IMG/VR virus record: IMGVR_UViG_3300007735_000969
Location: 1 to 29,935 of that record
Source: a virus
Strand: one strand, 5' to 3'
Length of the DNA: 29,935 nt
The notes below the pieces were generated by a model. That model was not told the DNA's origin, made no database searches, and saw nothing but the letters and a program-made list of their open reading frames with translations. Positions within the stretch are counted from its first letter, which is position 1, and each line of letters starts with the position of its first letter. The position numbers and the translations under genes were made by a program. Positions 1 through 6,021 of this stretch are shown here, one piece after another.

Positions 1-1
1 C

Positions 2-427
2 TTCCGGGTCCACGACAGCGGTGACTTCCACTCCCTGCTCACCATCCACCTGTGGCGCACCATCGTGGACCGCTGCCCCGCCACCCGCTTCTGGTTCCCG
101 ACCCGCACCTACCTCTTCCCCCACTGGCTGCCCGCCCTCCGTCAGCTCCACGCCCGACCCAACGCCTGTGTCCGTCCGTCCGCCCTCAACTTCGGCGACG
201 AACCACCCGCCATTCCCGGCCTCGGCCATGGCACCGTCTCCATGTCGCAGTCACTGCCCGGCATCCGCAACTGCCCGAAGACCATCTCCGGCGGCTCGTG
301 CTCCGACCACGACTGCCGCACCTGCTGGGACGACACCGACTACGTCAACTACCTGCCCCACGGCCACGTCATCACGCCCCGTGAACGTGCCGTCCGCCTC
401 ACGATCGGAGCCACCGATGCCCGCTGA
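2..427 (+). CDS. GP88-family phage protein, 5' end outside the window
   Basis: The reading frame is open from the first bases, so the start lies upstream of the window; 141 residues are visible. The visible N-terminal part reads FRVHDSGDF, followed by a Trp-rich stretch with LLTIHLWRTIV and FWFPTRTYLFP. This is the pattern I know from the mycobacteriophage 'gene product 88' family (RxHDSGDF, then a WxxI helix and a YTRS-like strand). The C-terminal part has several cysteines (CPK, CSDHDCRTC), which could bind a metal. The biochemical role of the family is not known to me. Its stop overlaps the next gene by 11 bases, indicating one transcript. A degenerate copy of the genome-wide repeat core (CCCCCACTG) lies at 118-126 and encodes PHW. 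The family call is from memory of motifs, not from a search. Confidence 0.6.
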   Translation, partial: FRVHDSGDFHSLLTIHLWRTIVDRCPATRFWFPTRTYLFPHWLPALRQLHARPNACVRPSALNFGDEPPAIPGLGHGTVSMSQSLPGIRNCPKTISGGSCSDHDCRTCWDDTDYVNYLPHGHVITPRERAVRLTIGATDAR

Positions 428-758
428 CATCGTCGTCGAGGACACCATGCCCGACGACCGACAGATCCTCCTCCTCTGCCGCCTCTCCCCCTCCGACTCC
501 GTCGTCGTCACCTGCTGGTTCGACTACGAGCAGAAGTGCGGACTCTCCGCCATCTCCGACAACAACGGCGACGACCTCTGCCTCGACCCGCTGGTCCACG
601 ACCTGCTCCTCGTCGCACTCGACCGCCGCTTCGGCCTCACCAAGTTCCTCCGTTCCTACCTCTCGGAGTCCGACCGCAGGGACGGGGACATCTACAGATC
701 CAGTCGGCCCATCGACTGGGACACCATCGCCAAGGAAAGGAGGTCCGACACCGATTGA
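417..758 (+). CDS. Hypothetical protein, 113 aa
   Basis: Starts at ATG 417 inside the end of the preceding gene and ends at TGA 758. The product is acidic and probably soluble: it opens MPADIVVEDTMPDDRQILL, has a central CWFDYEQKCG segment with two cysteines, and ends in a charged stretch containing PIDWDTIAKERR. I do not recognise the family. A later small gene at 1629-1931 also carries a DWDNI tract near its C-terminus, but this is too short to claim homology. Codons favour C in the third position, as in the neighbouring early genes, so it is very likely coding. Its last codons contain a strong ribosome-binding site at 735-744, which appears to serve the next small gene. Confidence 0.7.
   Translation: MPADIVVEDTMPDDRQILLLCRLSPSDSVVVTCWFDYEQKCGLSAISDNNGDDLCLDPLVHDLLLVALDRRFGLTKFLRSYLSESDRRDGDIYRSSRPIDWDTIAKERRSDTD
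735..744 (+). promoter_or_regulatory. Exceptionally strong Shine-Dalgarno sequence
   Basis: GAAAGGAGGT is a ten-base match to the complement of the 16S rRNA 3' end (anti-Shine-Dalgarno). It lies inside the 3' end of the 417-758 gene. Most other starts in this block have weak or no such sequence, so this site points to translation starting just downstream, most plausibly at TTG 755. The spacer of 11 bases is on the long side. Confidence 0.6.
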
Positions 759-853
759 AGCGCGAGACATCGAACCCTTTACGACTCATCAACCCTGTCA
801 CCGTCTACATCCTCATCATCCTGTACAACGTACTGTGCTTCCTCTCATCCTAA
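755..853 (+). CDS. Small membrane peptide, 32 aa, TTG start
   Basis: An open frame of 32 codons begins at TTG 755 and ends at TAA 853. It fills what would otherwise be a gap of 105 bases in a gene-dense region. The start is chosen because the strong Shine-Dalgarno sequence at 735-744 precedes it and no ATG is available in any useful position. The peptide has a short basic, polar N-terminus and then one hydrophobic segment (PVTVYILIILYNVLCFLSS) that would cross a membrane once. It is placed among other very small early phage genes, which often encode host-takeover peptides; that role is inference only. Its base composition is less GC-rich than its neighbours. Confidence 0.45.
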   Translation: MKRETSNPLRLINPVTVYILIILYNVLCFLSS

Positions 854-863
854 CGAGACAACC

Positions 864-1466
864 ATGATCCACGGATACAACGAACTCTCCATGCCCGTCA
901 CCTCCGAACAGATCGACAACGCCTCCGGTCTCCGGGAGCGGCTCACCCTCCTGGCCTCCATCGTCGGTCCGCTCCAGCCCCATCTCCAGCAGTGCATCCG
1001 CAACGCCGAGATCGAGCGCTCCTCCCTCGACCACTACAAGAAGCAGGTCGAGGACCTCCGCTCCTCCCTCGCCGCCATGCTCCGCTGCGAGATCCGCAAC
1101 ACGGTGCAGACCGAGCTCGACCACCGCGTCGGCTCGTTCATCCACGAGGACAACCTCACCGAGCGCATGATCGACGAGATCTCCAACAGCCGCCGCATCC
1201 GCTCCGAGATCGGGGAGGTCGCCCGCCTCGCCCTCGACCTCGACGACCTCAAGGAAGACGTCAAGTCCGACATCGAGCGCGAGCTCGACGACAAGATCGA
1301 GGACGCCATCTCCAACTTCGACTTCGGCGACATCCTCGACGACCACGCCCGCACCATCGACGCCGGAGTGTCCAAGCGTCTGGCCGAGGAGATCGGCGAC
1401 GACCCCAGCCACCCGCTCATCAACGCCATCGTCTCCGCCCTTGTCCTCCGTCTCGCCAACAGCTGA
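864..1466 (+). CDS. Coiled-coil protein, 200 aa
   Basis: Starts at ATG 864, ten bases after the small membrane peptide; an internal ATG at 891 is an alternative start. The product is rich in Glu, Asp, Arg and Leu in a heptad-like pattern from about residue 50 to 155 (for example YKKQVEDLRSSLAAML and LALDLDDLKEDVKSDIERELDDKIEDAI), so it should form long helices or coiled coils. No catalytic motif or membrane segment was seen. I do not recognise a family. Third codon positions are very strongly C or G, which supports true coding. It could be a scaffold-like or DNA-organising early protein, but nothing in the sequence proves a role. Confidence 0.75.
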   Translation: MIHGYNELSMPVTSEQIDNASGLRERLTLLASIVGPLQPHLQQCIRNAEIERSSLDHYKKQVEDLRSSLAAMLRCEIRNTVQTELDHRVGSFIHEDNLTERMIDEISNSRRIRSEIGEVARLALDLDDLKEDVKSDIERELDDKIEDAISNFDFGDILDDHARTIDAGVSKRLAEEIGDDPSHPLINAIVSALVLRLANS

Positions 1467-1496
1467 CCGCACCGCAGGGGCGATGCGACCGCCCCT

Positions 1497-1507
1497 CACC
1501 CCCACTG
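1497..1507 (+). repeat. Intergenic copy of the CACCCCCACTG repeat
   Basis: One of two exact copies in this window that lie outside any gene. It sits in the 46-base gap between the coiled-coil gene and the membrane peptide that starts at 1513, followed by the common extension ATC. It occupies the place where a ribosome-binding site would be expected, yet it is C-rich and cannot act as one. Confidence 0.85.
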
Positions 1508-1512
1508 ATCCC

Positions 1513-1632
1513 ATGAACGACAACATCACCGTCTCCCGTGCGACCATGCACATCCTCGTGGCCTCGTCCATCTCGGGCTGGGCCCTCGCGTTCTTCCTGA
1601 TCGGAGTCCTTCTCGGAGGTGCATCCCGATGA
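1513..1632 (+). CDS. Small membrane peptide, 39 aa
   Basis: Runs from ATG 1513 to TGA 1632 and overlaps the next gene by ATGA. The N-terminus is polar (MNDNITVSRATM), followed by a single hydrophobic segment of about 20 residues ending GVLLGGASR, so a one-pass membrane peptide is expected. No family is recognised. The start is fixed by the lack of other start codons that would keep the hydrophobic segment intact. No Shine-Dalgarno sequence is visible, and the bases just upstream are a copy of the genome-wide repeat. Confidence 0.6.
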   Translation: MNDNITVSRATMHILVASSISGWALAFFLIGVLLGGASR

Positions 1633-1931
1633 CCGTCAAGCCCCCCGCAAAGAACCATCCGTGGCGCAAGCAGGCACCACGCTGGACCCACAACGTCCAG
1701 CACATCCGCCTCGCCTTCCCGCCCTTCACCGACACCGTCCACCACGAGAAGCTCGTCGCCCTCCACCGCGACCTCGTCGAGCTCCTCGCCAAGCACGACC
1801 TCCCGTCCGAGCCCTCGTACACCGGGTTCTACCGGGCCAACGCCGACTGGGACAACATCGACCGTCCCACCGACTGCGTCAACCACTGCGACCGTGGGTC
1901 CAACGCCGACGGAGTCGACAATGAACCCTGA
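1629..1931 (+). CDS. Hypothetical protein, 100 aa
   Basis: Starts at ATG 1629, overlapping the previous stop as ATGA, and ends at TGA 1931, overlapping the next start at 1921 by 11 bases. The first 20 residues are basic and proline-rich (MTVKPPAKNHPWRKQAP). The middle is predicted mostly helical (EKLVALHRDLVELLAKHD). The C-terminal part is acidic with two cysteines (TDCVNHCDRG). I do not recognise it. The junctions on both sides place it in the same early operon, and the codon choice matches its neighbours. Confidence 0.7.
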   Translation: MTVKPPAKNHPWRKQAPRWTHNVQHIRLAFPPFTDTVHHEKLVALHRDLVELLAKHDLPSEPSYTGFYRANADWDNIDRPTDCVNHCDRGSNADGVDNEP

Positions 1932-2316
1932 ACCCACCAACCTCAACGACCTCGCCGCCATCGCCCGCACCACCAAGTCCGCCCACTACCGACGCGCCCT
2001 CTCCACCGCCACCTCCGAGATCGAGTTCCTCCGCGCCGAGCAGAGGTTCCAGCGGGACCGCATCCGGTACCTCGAGGGCAAGCTCGGCATCGACATCCCC
2101 GCCGAGTACGCGGACGAGCGGACCAAACTGAGGGCCCGCATCAAGGAACTCGAGGGCATGATCGACTGGCACATCGACATGGTGATCGGCGACGCATGGC
2201 TGTGCCGCATCGAGGGCAGGTTCGAGGACATCGACCTGCTCCTCGGCAACGCCGTCGGCAAGGAGATCCAGGCCTACGAGATCGACACCTCCCACCACGA
2301 GAACACCCATGAGTGA
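1921..2316 (+). CDS. Helical, coiled-coil hypothetical protein, 131 aa
   Basis: ATG 1921 is preferred over the in-frame ATG at 1894 because it gives the usual short overlap with the upstream gene. Residues 25-85 are strongly charged and heptad-like (ATSEIEFLRAEQRFQRDRIRYLEGKL, then ERTKLRARIKELEGM), which indicates a coiled coil. The C-terminal part contains a conserved-looking WHIDMVIGDAWLCRIEG stretch. No enzymatic motif was found and no family is recognised. It overlaps the next gene by eight bases and belongs to the same transcript. Confidence 0.7.
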   Translation: MNPEPTNLNDLAAIARTTKSAHYRRALSTATSEIEFLRAEQRFQRDRIRYLEGKLGIDIPAEYADERTKLRARIKELEGMIDWHIDMVIGDAWLCRIEGRFEDIDLLLGNAVGKEIQAYEIDTSHHENTHE

Positions 2317-2542
2317 ACCCACCAACGCAGAGCGGGCCGAACGTGCCCGCAACGCCCTCGCCGCCTACATCGACAACCTCCCTCGAGAGCGAGCCCGCCT
2401 CGAGGAACCCGACATCGCCTGCCTCATCGACCTGATCGCCGACTCGATGCACCTCTTCGGACACGAGGCCGTCACGAACGCCTTCAACGTGGCAACCATC
2501 CATCACAACGCCGAGCTCATCGAAGACGAGGAGTCCGAGTGA
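2309..2542 (+). CDS. Hypothetical small helical protein, 77 aa
   Basis: Runs from ATG 2309 to TGA 2542 and shares GTGA with the glycosylase gene downstream. The product is acidic and largely helical (ERAERARNALAAYIDNLPRERARLEE, then ACLIDLIADSMHLFGHEAVTNAF) and ends in a run of Asp and Glu. No membrane segment, cysteine cluster or catalytic motif is visible. It directly precedes the uracil-DNA glycosylase and polymerase genes, so translational coupling to replication genes is likely. Acidic small proteins are common phage inhibitors of host nucleic-acid enzymes, but nothing here demonstrates that. Confidence 0.65.
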   Translation: MSEPTNAERAERARNALAAYIDNLPRERARLEEPDIACLIDLIADSMHLFGHEAVTNAFNVATIHHNAELIEDEESE

Positions 2543-3201
2543 ACCTGCCCGTCTTCCCATCGCACCCCGACTGCCGCACGTGCGGCCGATGGGAACTGGT
2601 ACCCCGGAACCCCGGCGTCCCCACCACCCGGTGGGGATTGCCGGGACCGGACGCTCCCGTCCTCGTCTGCATCGGCCCCGCCCCCGGATACCACGAACAC
2701 ACGCACAACGAACCCTTCGTCGGCAAGCCCGGTCGCCTTCTCCGCGACATCCTGCTTGCCGAACTCTCCACTCTGTGTACCATCTACGGCACGTACCTCG
2801 TGCGCTGCGGACCGGAGCCGGACGCCAAGGCCCGCGACTACAAATCCTGCCACCCCCACTGGTCCTCCGACCTGGCCGCCATCCTCGCCGCCCACCCGTG
2901 TTCCCAAATCCACATGCTGCTGCTCGGTGCCGACGCGGCCACCCAGTTCCACCGCCTGCTGCTCTCCACCCGGTGCTCCCATAAGGACGCGATGGCCCGC
3001 AACGGCAAGCCCGTCACCACCCTCGGCCGCGAACTCCTCGTGTTCTCCACGCTGCACCCGGCCGCCATCCTCCGCAACAACTCCCTCATTCACACCGTCG
3101 AGGATCACATTGAGCTCCTCATCTCCACCGTCCGTGGCTGCGCCCCGATCCCGACCGACCCCGACATCCAGCCACCCCGATCCCCGCACCATCAGCCTTG
3201 A
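2539..3201 (+). CDS. Uracil-DNA glycosylase, family 4-like (Fe-S)
   Basis: The 220-residue product starts at GTG 2539, coupled to the previous gene by GTGA. It shows the marks of family 4 uracil-DNA glycosylases, which excise uracil from DNA. The first motif is GPAPG at residues 46-50, then PFVGKPG at 59-65, and the third motif is TLHPAAILRN at 171-180. Four cysteines at 12, 15, 90 and 104 (CRTC near the N-terminus, then RCGP and CHPHW) match the arrangement that binds a 4Fe-4S cluster in the thermophilic family 4 enzymes. It lies directly upstream of, and overlaps, the DNA polymerase gene. SPO1-like phage polymerases carry a comparable glycosylase-like domain fused at the N-terminus, so this pair may be the split or frameshifted equivalent. 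An exact repeat copy at 2851-2861 encodes HPHW, next to the fourth cluster cysteine. Confidence 0.85.
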   Translation: MNLPVFPSHPDCRTCGRWELVPRNPGVPTTRWGLPGPDAPVLVCIGPAPGYHEHTHNEPFVGKPGRLLRDILLAELSTLCTIYGTYLVRCGPEPDAKARDYKSCHPHWSSDLAAILAAHPCSQIHMLLLGADAATQFHRLLLSTRCSHKDAMARNGKPVTTLGRELLVFSTLHPAAILRNNSLIHTVEDHIELLISTVRGCAPIPTDPDIQPPRSPHHQP

Positions 3202-5170
3202 CATCGAGACCTATGGCATCACCAGGTTCACCGCAGCCGGACGACTCCTCCCCGAGCAGACCGTCTTCCATCCCGCCCGATCGGTCGACGCCGACGGATG
3301 CCCCGTCCGTGACCTTGTTCAGACCGTTTCCGTCACCGTTGCCCGTGCTGATGTTCAGCTGGCCGACCTCCGTCCCGGACCAACCTTCGTCTTCCAGCTC
3401 CACATCCCCGCCCACCGACGGCACCTCGCCCGATGGCTCGGCCACGCGCACACCATCCTCGGGATGAACCTGCAGTTCGACCTCCTCTACCTCCGATCCC
3501 AGCCCGACCTCCGCTTCCATCTCGGCCATCAGGTCCTGGTCGATCTCTCGGTCCTCAACTACCTTCACTCCGAGCTCCGACCCGAACGCTCCCTCAAGGC
3601 GCTCGGTCCCATCCTCGGGACCCATGCCTACCCGAAGGAGCAGCTCGACCGCACCAAGAGATACCACGATGCACGAGATCCCCAGCTCCATCGGTACAAC
3701 GCAGCCGACACCCACAACACCCTCCTCGCCTGCGCCGAACTCGCCCGCCGGATCCGCGCCGACTACCCCGGCACCGACAAGCTCTCCCCCGAGTGCATCA
3801 CCCACTACAGCGACACCGTCTGGACAGTGGTACGCATGTCGGAAGCAGGGGTGCCCATGGATCGGGCTGGCCTACTACAGCTGGAGCAGGACGTTCTGTC
3901 CCGCATGCGGGACCTTGAGGTCTCTGCCCAATCCCAGGGACTGATCCTCTCCGGCAAGGGCTCGGCCCAGTCGAAGCTGGCCCTCATGCAGGAGGCCTGC
4001 ACCCACATCGAGGCCACGCACCCGGACCTCCGATCGCACCCCCTCTTCCAGCTCACCGAGGCCAAGCGCGAGATCGCCGTCAACGACGTGAACCGCCAGC
4101 TCTTCCTCTCGCACCAGCTGCCCGACCACATCAAGTCCCGGCTCGAGCTGCTCGGCACCTACTCCTCGCAGCAGAAGCTCCTGTCCTCCTACCTCTTCCC
4201 GCTCCTGCGCCACCAGCGCATGGACCCGGCCAACAAATCCTCCCGCCTCATCGCCCGGCCCGGCGGATCAGTGGGGGTCTCCTATCCCACGTGGTTCGTC
4301 ACCCCCACTGCATCGAAGGACGGAGCCGGAGGCGAGGGCGGAACCCTGCAGGGGCGCATCACCTGCAAGAACTTCCGGCACCAGACCGACCCCGACGAGA
4401 TCAAGAAGCACTACCGCAGCCGCTGGCCCCACGGTCACATCGTCGGCTACGACCTGTCGCAGATCGAGATGGTCGTGGCTGGCCTGCTCTCCGGCGACGA
4501 GGCCCTGTGCTCGGCGTTCTCCGCCGAACCCCCGCTGGATCTGCACACCAGCCGTGCGACGCAGGTGTTCGGGCCCGACATCGTGAAGGACCCCGACTTC
4601 AAGAAGGTCTACCGCCAGGCCGCCAAGGGTGCCAACTTCGGCGATCTGTTCCGGGCCGGGGCCGCCACGCTGCAGACCCAGGTGTTCAAGATGACGGGCG
4701 TCGTCGTGCCGATGACGATCTGCGACAACATCGTCCGCACCCGTGCATCATCCCGGCCCGGCCTGTGGTCCTGGCAGGAGCGCCTCATCAAGGAGACGAG
4801 GGCCGCCGGGTACGTGGCGCTTCCGTTCATCGGACAATCCCGGCGCTTCATGGGCGGCGACGCATACGACGTCTCCGAGATCGTGAACATGCCCATCCAA
4901 TGCACCGCCGGGAACGTGCTGCTCCGCATCCAGCACCACCTGCACGGGACCCTGCCTTCGATCAACGCCGCCGCCCCCGACATCCTCATGTTCCTCAACG
5001 TGTACGACGCGATCTACTTCGACTGCCGCTCCGACGCAGCCGTTGACCGCCTCGACATCCTGTTCCGTGACGCCTTTGACCACGTGACAACCGTTGGCTA
5101 CTGGGGTAGACTGTGCGCCAAGCTGGGTCGATCCGTTCCGATCCGCTACGAACGCACCATCTACACCTGA
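3110..5170 (+). CDS. Family A DNA polymerase with 3'-5' exonuclease domain
   Basis: About 686 residues; the replicative polymerase of the phage. The exonuclease motifs are present: SLDIETYG (Asp31, Glu33), GMNLQFDLLYL near 118-128, and YNAAD (Tyr196, Asp200). Polymerase motif A is YDLSQIE (Asp448). Motif B is RQAAKGANFG (Arg502, Lys506, Phe510), with a Phe where the usual Tyr of the O-helix would be. Motif C reads NVYDAIYFD (Asp633), so the usual His-Asp-Glu has become Tyr-Asp-Ala, keeping only the catalytic Asp. No ATG lies upstream of the exonuclease motif. TTG 3110 is preferred because GAGG precedes it by six bases; GTG 3134 is an alternative. Either start overlaps the glycosylase gene by 68-92 bases in the +1 frame, so a frameshift fusion is also possible. 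An inverted pair of repeat copies lies at 4269-4310. Confidence 0.9.
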   Translation: MSSSSPPSVAAPRSRPTPTSSHPDPRTISLDIETYGITRFTAAGRLLPEQTVFHPARSVDADGCPVRDLVQTVSVTVARADVQLADLRPGPTFVFQLHIPAHRRHLARWLGHAHTILGMNLQFDLLYLRSQPDLRFHLGHQVLVDLSVLNYLHSELRPERSLKALGPILGTHAYPKEQLDRTKRYHDARDPQLHRYNAADTHNTLLACAELARRIRADYPGTDKLSPECITHYSDTVWTVVRMSEAGVPMDRAGLLQLEQDVLSRMRDLEVSAQSQGLILSGKGSAQSKLALMQEACTHIEATHPDLRSHPLFQLTEAKREIAVNDVNRQLFLSHQLPDHIKSRLELLGTYSSQQKLLSSYLFPLLRHQRMDPANKSSRLIARPGGSVGVSYPTWFVTPTASKDGAGGEGGTLQGRITCKNFRHQTDPDEIKKHYRSRWPHGHIVGYDLSQIEMVVAGLLSGDEALCSAFSAEPPLDLHTSRATQVFGPDIVKDPDFKKVYRQAAKGANFGDLFRAGAATLQTQVFKMTGVVVPMTICDNIVRTRASSRPGLWSWQERLIKETRAAGYVALPFIGQSRRFMGGDAYDVSEIVNMPIQCTAGNVLLRIQHHLHGTLPSINAAAPDILMFLNVYDAIYFDCRSDAAVDRLDILFRDAFDHVTTVGYWGRLCAKLGRSVPIRYERTIYT
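4269..4310. repeat. Inverted pair of CACCCCCACTG-type repeats inside polymerase
   Basis: A reverse copy at 4269-4279 (one mismatch: GACCCCCACTG on the minus strand) faces an exact forward copy at 4300-4310. The two ten-base arms CAGTGGGGGT (4269-4278) and ACCCCCACTG (4301-4310) are perfectly complementary, separated by 22 bases. The encoded peptides are SVGV and TPT, so different reading frames are used. A stem could form in RNA or extruded DNA. Confidence 0.8.
5084..5112 (+). promoter_or_regulatory. Putative sigma-70 promoter upstream of the HTH and nuclease genes
   Basis: GTGACA (5084-5089), a 17-base spacer, then TAGACT (5107-5112): five of six and four of six matches to the -35 and -10 consensus. 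It lies in the 3' end of the polymerase gene, so transcription would start about 50 bases before the ATG at 5174. Based on sequence match only. Confidence 0.4.
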
Positions 5171-5173
5171 ACC

Positions 5174-5476
5174 ATGCCCGAAACCCTGCAACCCAACCAC
5201 CGCCGGATCATCGCCCTCCTCAACAAGGGACACAACGCCGCCGAGGTGGCCTCCATGGTGGACATCTCCCGCAAGCGCGTGTTCGACCTGGCCCGCCGCC
5301 ACGGCGCCCCGACCAACCCGATCGTGAAGCCGGGCGGACGGATCGAGAAGCAGATCGTGAACGCATCCCGCGTCCTCACGATCCCCGAGATCGCGTCGGC
5401 CTTCCGCATCGCCGAGTCCCGGATCAAGGAGATCCTGTCCCGGGTCGACCGCACCACGAAAGCCACCCTTCGGTGA
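5174..5476 (+). CDS. Double helix-turn-helix DNA-binding protein, 100 aa
   Basis: Starts at ATG 5174, three bases after the polymerase stop, and ends by sharing GTGA with the nuclease gene. Two helix-turn-helix-like segments are visible. The first is at residues 10-36 (IIALLNKGHNAAEVASMVDI, then SRKRVFDLARRHG). The second is at residues 60-90 (NASRVLTIPEIASAF, then RIAESRIKEILSRV). Between them is a basic, Pro/Gly-rich linker. This layout suggests a small regulator or a DNA-binding accessory to replication. No family name can be given with certainty; it resembles the N-terminal HTH of many transposase-type and regulator-type domains. Confidence 0.7.
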   Translation: MPETLQPNHRRIIALLNKGHNAAEVASMVDISRKRVFDLARRHGAPTNPIVKPGGRIEKQIVNASRVLTIPEIASAFRIAESRIKEILSRVDRTTKATLR

Positions 5477-6021
5477 AGCGCAGCTGGACCATCCTGCAGG
5501 ACGACCGGGAGAAAACACCCCTCCTGTTCCCCTCCAACATGGTCATGCTGGACGACGCCCACCTCCCCTGCGAACGCCGATCCTGCACCGTTTCGCTCAC
5601 GGTCGCCAAGAAACGCCTGCCCACGGGGGACTACGCCCTGGAAGGCTTCGAGTCCCGGGTCCTGATCGAGCGGAAGAAGCACCTGCCGGAGCTCTTCGCG
5701 AACCTGCTCACCCCCACTGGTCGGGAGCGGTTCGTCAAGGCCTGCGACAGGCTGCGATCCGAATGCGCCCATCCGATACTCATCCTCGAAGGCACCATCG
5801 GCCACCTCGTCAGGACCGCCCGGGCCCAGCTCGACGTGGATCCCTGGCTGGTGGTCGACGCACTTCACCGCATCTGCCTTGAACGACGAATCCAGATCCT
5901 CTACCTTCCAGCCGCAACCCCCGAGCAACGCAGATCAGTGGGGGAGGAAGTCGCGAGACTCCTGATCAACGGAGCCCTGACCCATGCCGAACACCCCGCT
6001 TCAGACGTTCCGGACAGTTGA
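5473..6021 (+). CDS. ERCC4-type (XPF/MUS81-like) nuclease
   Basis: The 182-residue product starts at GTG 5473, overlapping the previous stop. It has the signature of ERCC4-domain nucleases, which cut branched or flap DNA with a metal-dependent active site. The marks are DDRE at residues 10-13 near the N-terminus, LPTGDY at 49-54, and IERKK at 65-69 (the GDY...ERK core), followed by helices with LFANLL and RFVKACDRL. There is no helicase and no obvious helix-hairpin-helix domain, so the protein is a bare nuclease domain. Its place directly after the polymerase suggests a job in resolving replication or recombination intermediates, or in degrading host DNA; this is inference. Two repeat copies lie in the gene, at 5709-5719 (forward) and 5936-5944 (reverse core). 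Confidence 0.8.
   Translation: MKRSWTILQDDREKTPLLFPSNMVMLDDAHLPCERRSCTVSLTVAKKRLPTGDYALEGFESRVLIERKKHLPELFANLLTPTGRERFVKACDRLRSECAHPILILEGTIGHLVRTARAQLDVDPWLVVDALHRICLERRIQILYLPAATPEQRRSVGEEVARLLINGALTHAEHPASDVPDS
5709..5944. repeat. Oppositely oriented repeat copies in the ERCC4 nuclease gene
   Basis: An exact forward copy at 5709-5719 (encoding TPT) is followed 217 bases later by a reverse core copy at 5936-5944 with one mismatch in the full 11 bases. Both carry the preferred extension after the core: GTC for the forward copy and ATC for the reverse copy. Confidence 0.75.

Noticed and set aside
816-1976. A 386-residue minus-strand frame opposite the small early genes
   Set aside because: Val/Gly/Asp-rich antisense translation with no domain. 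It would cover four coupled rightward genes.
118-5719. A 1.4-kb period of the first five motif positions (118, 1497, 2851, about 4290, 5709)
   Set aside because: Striking at first, but the spacing is irregular afterwards (0.6 to 3.4 kb), so it is probably coincidence.
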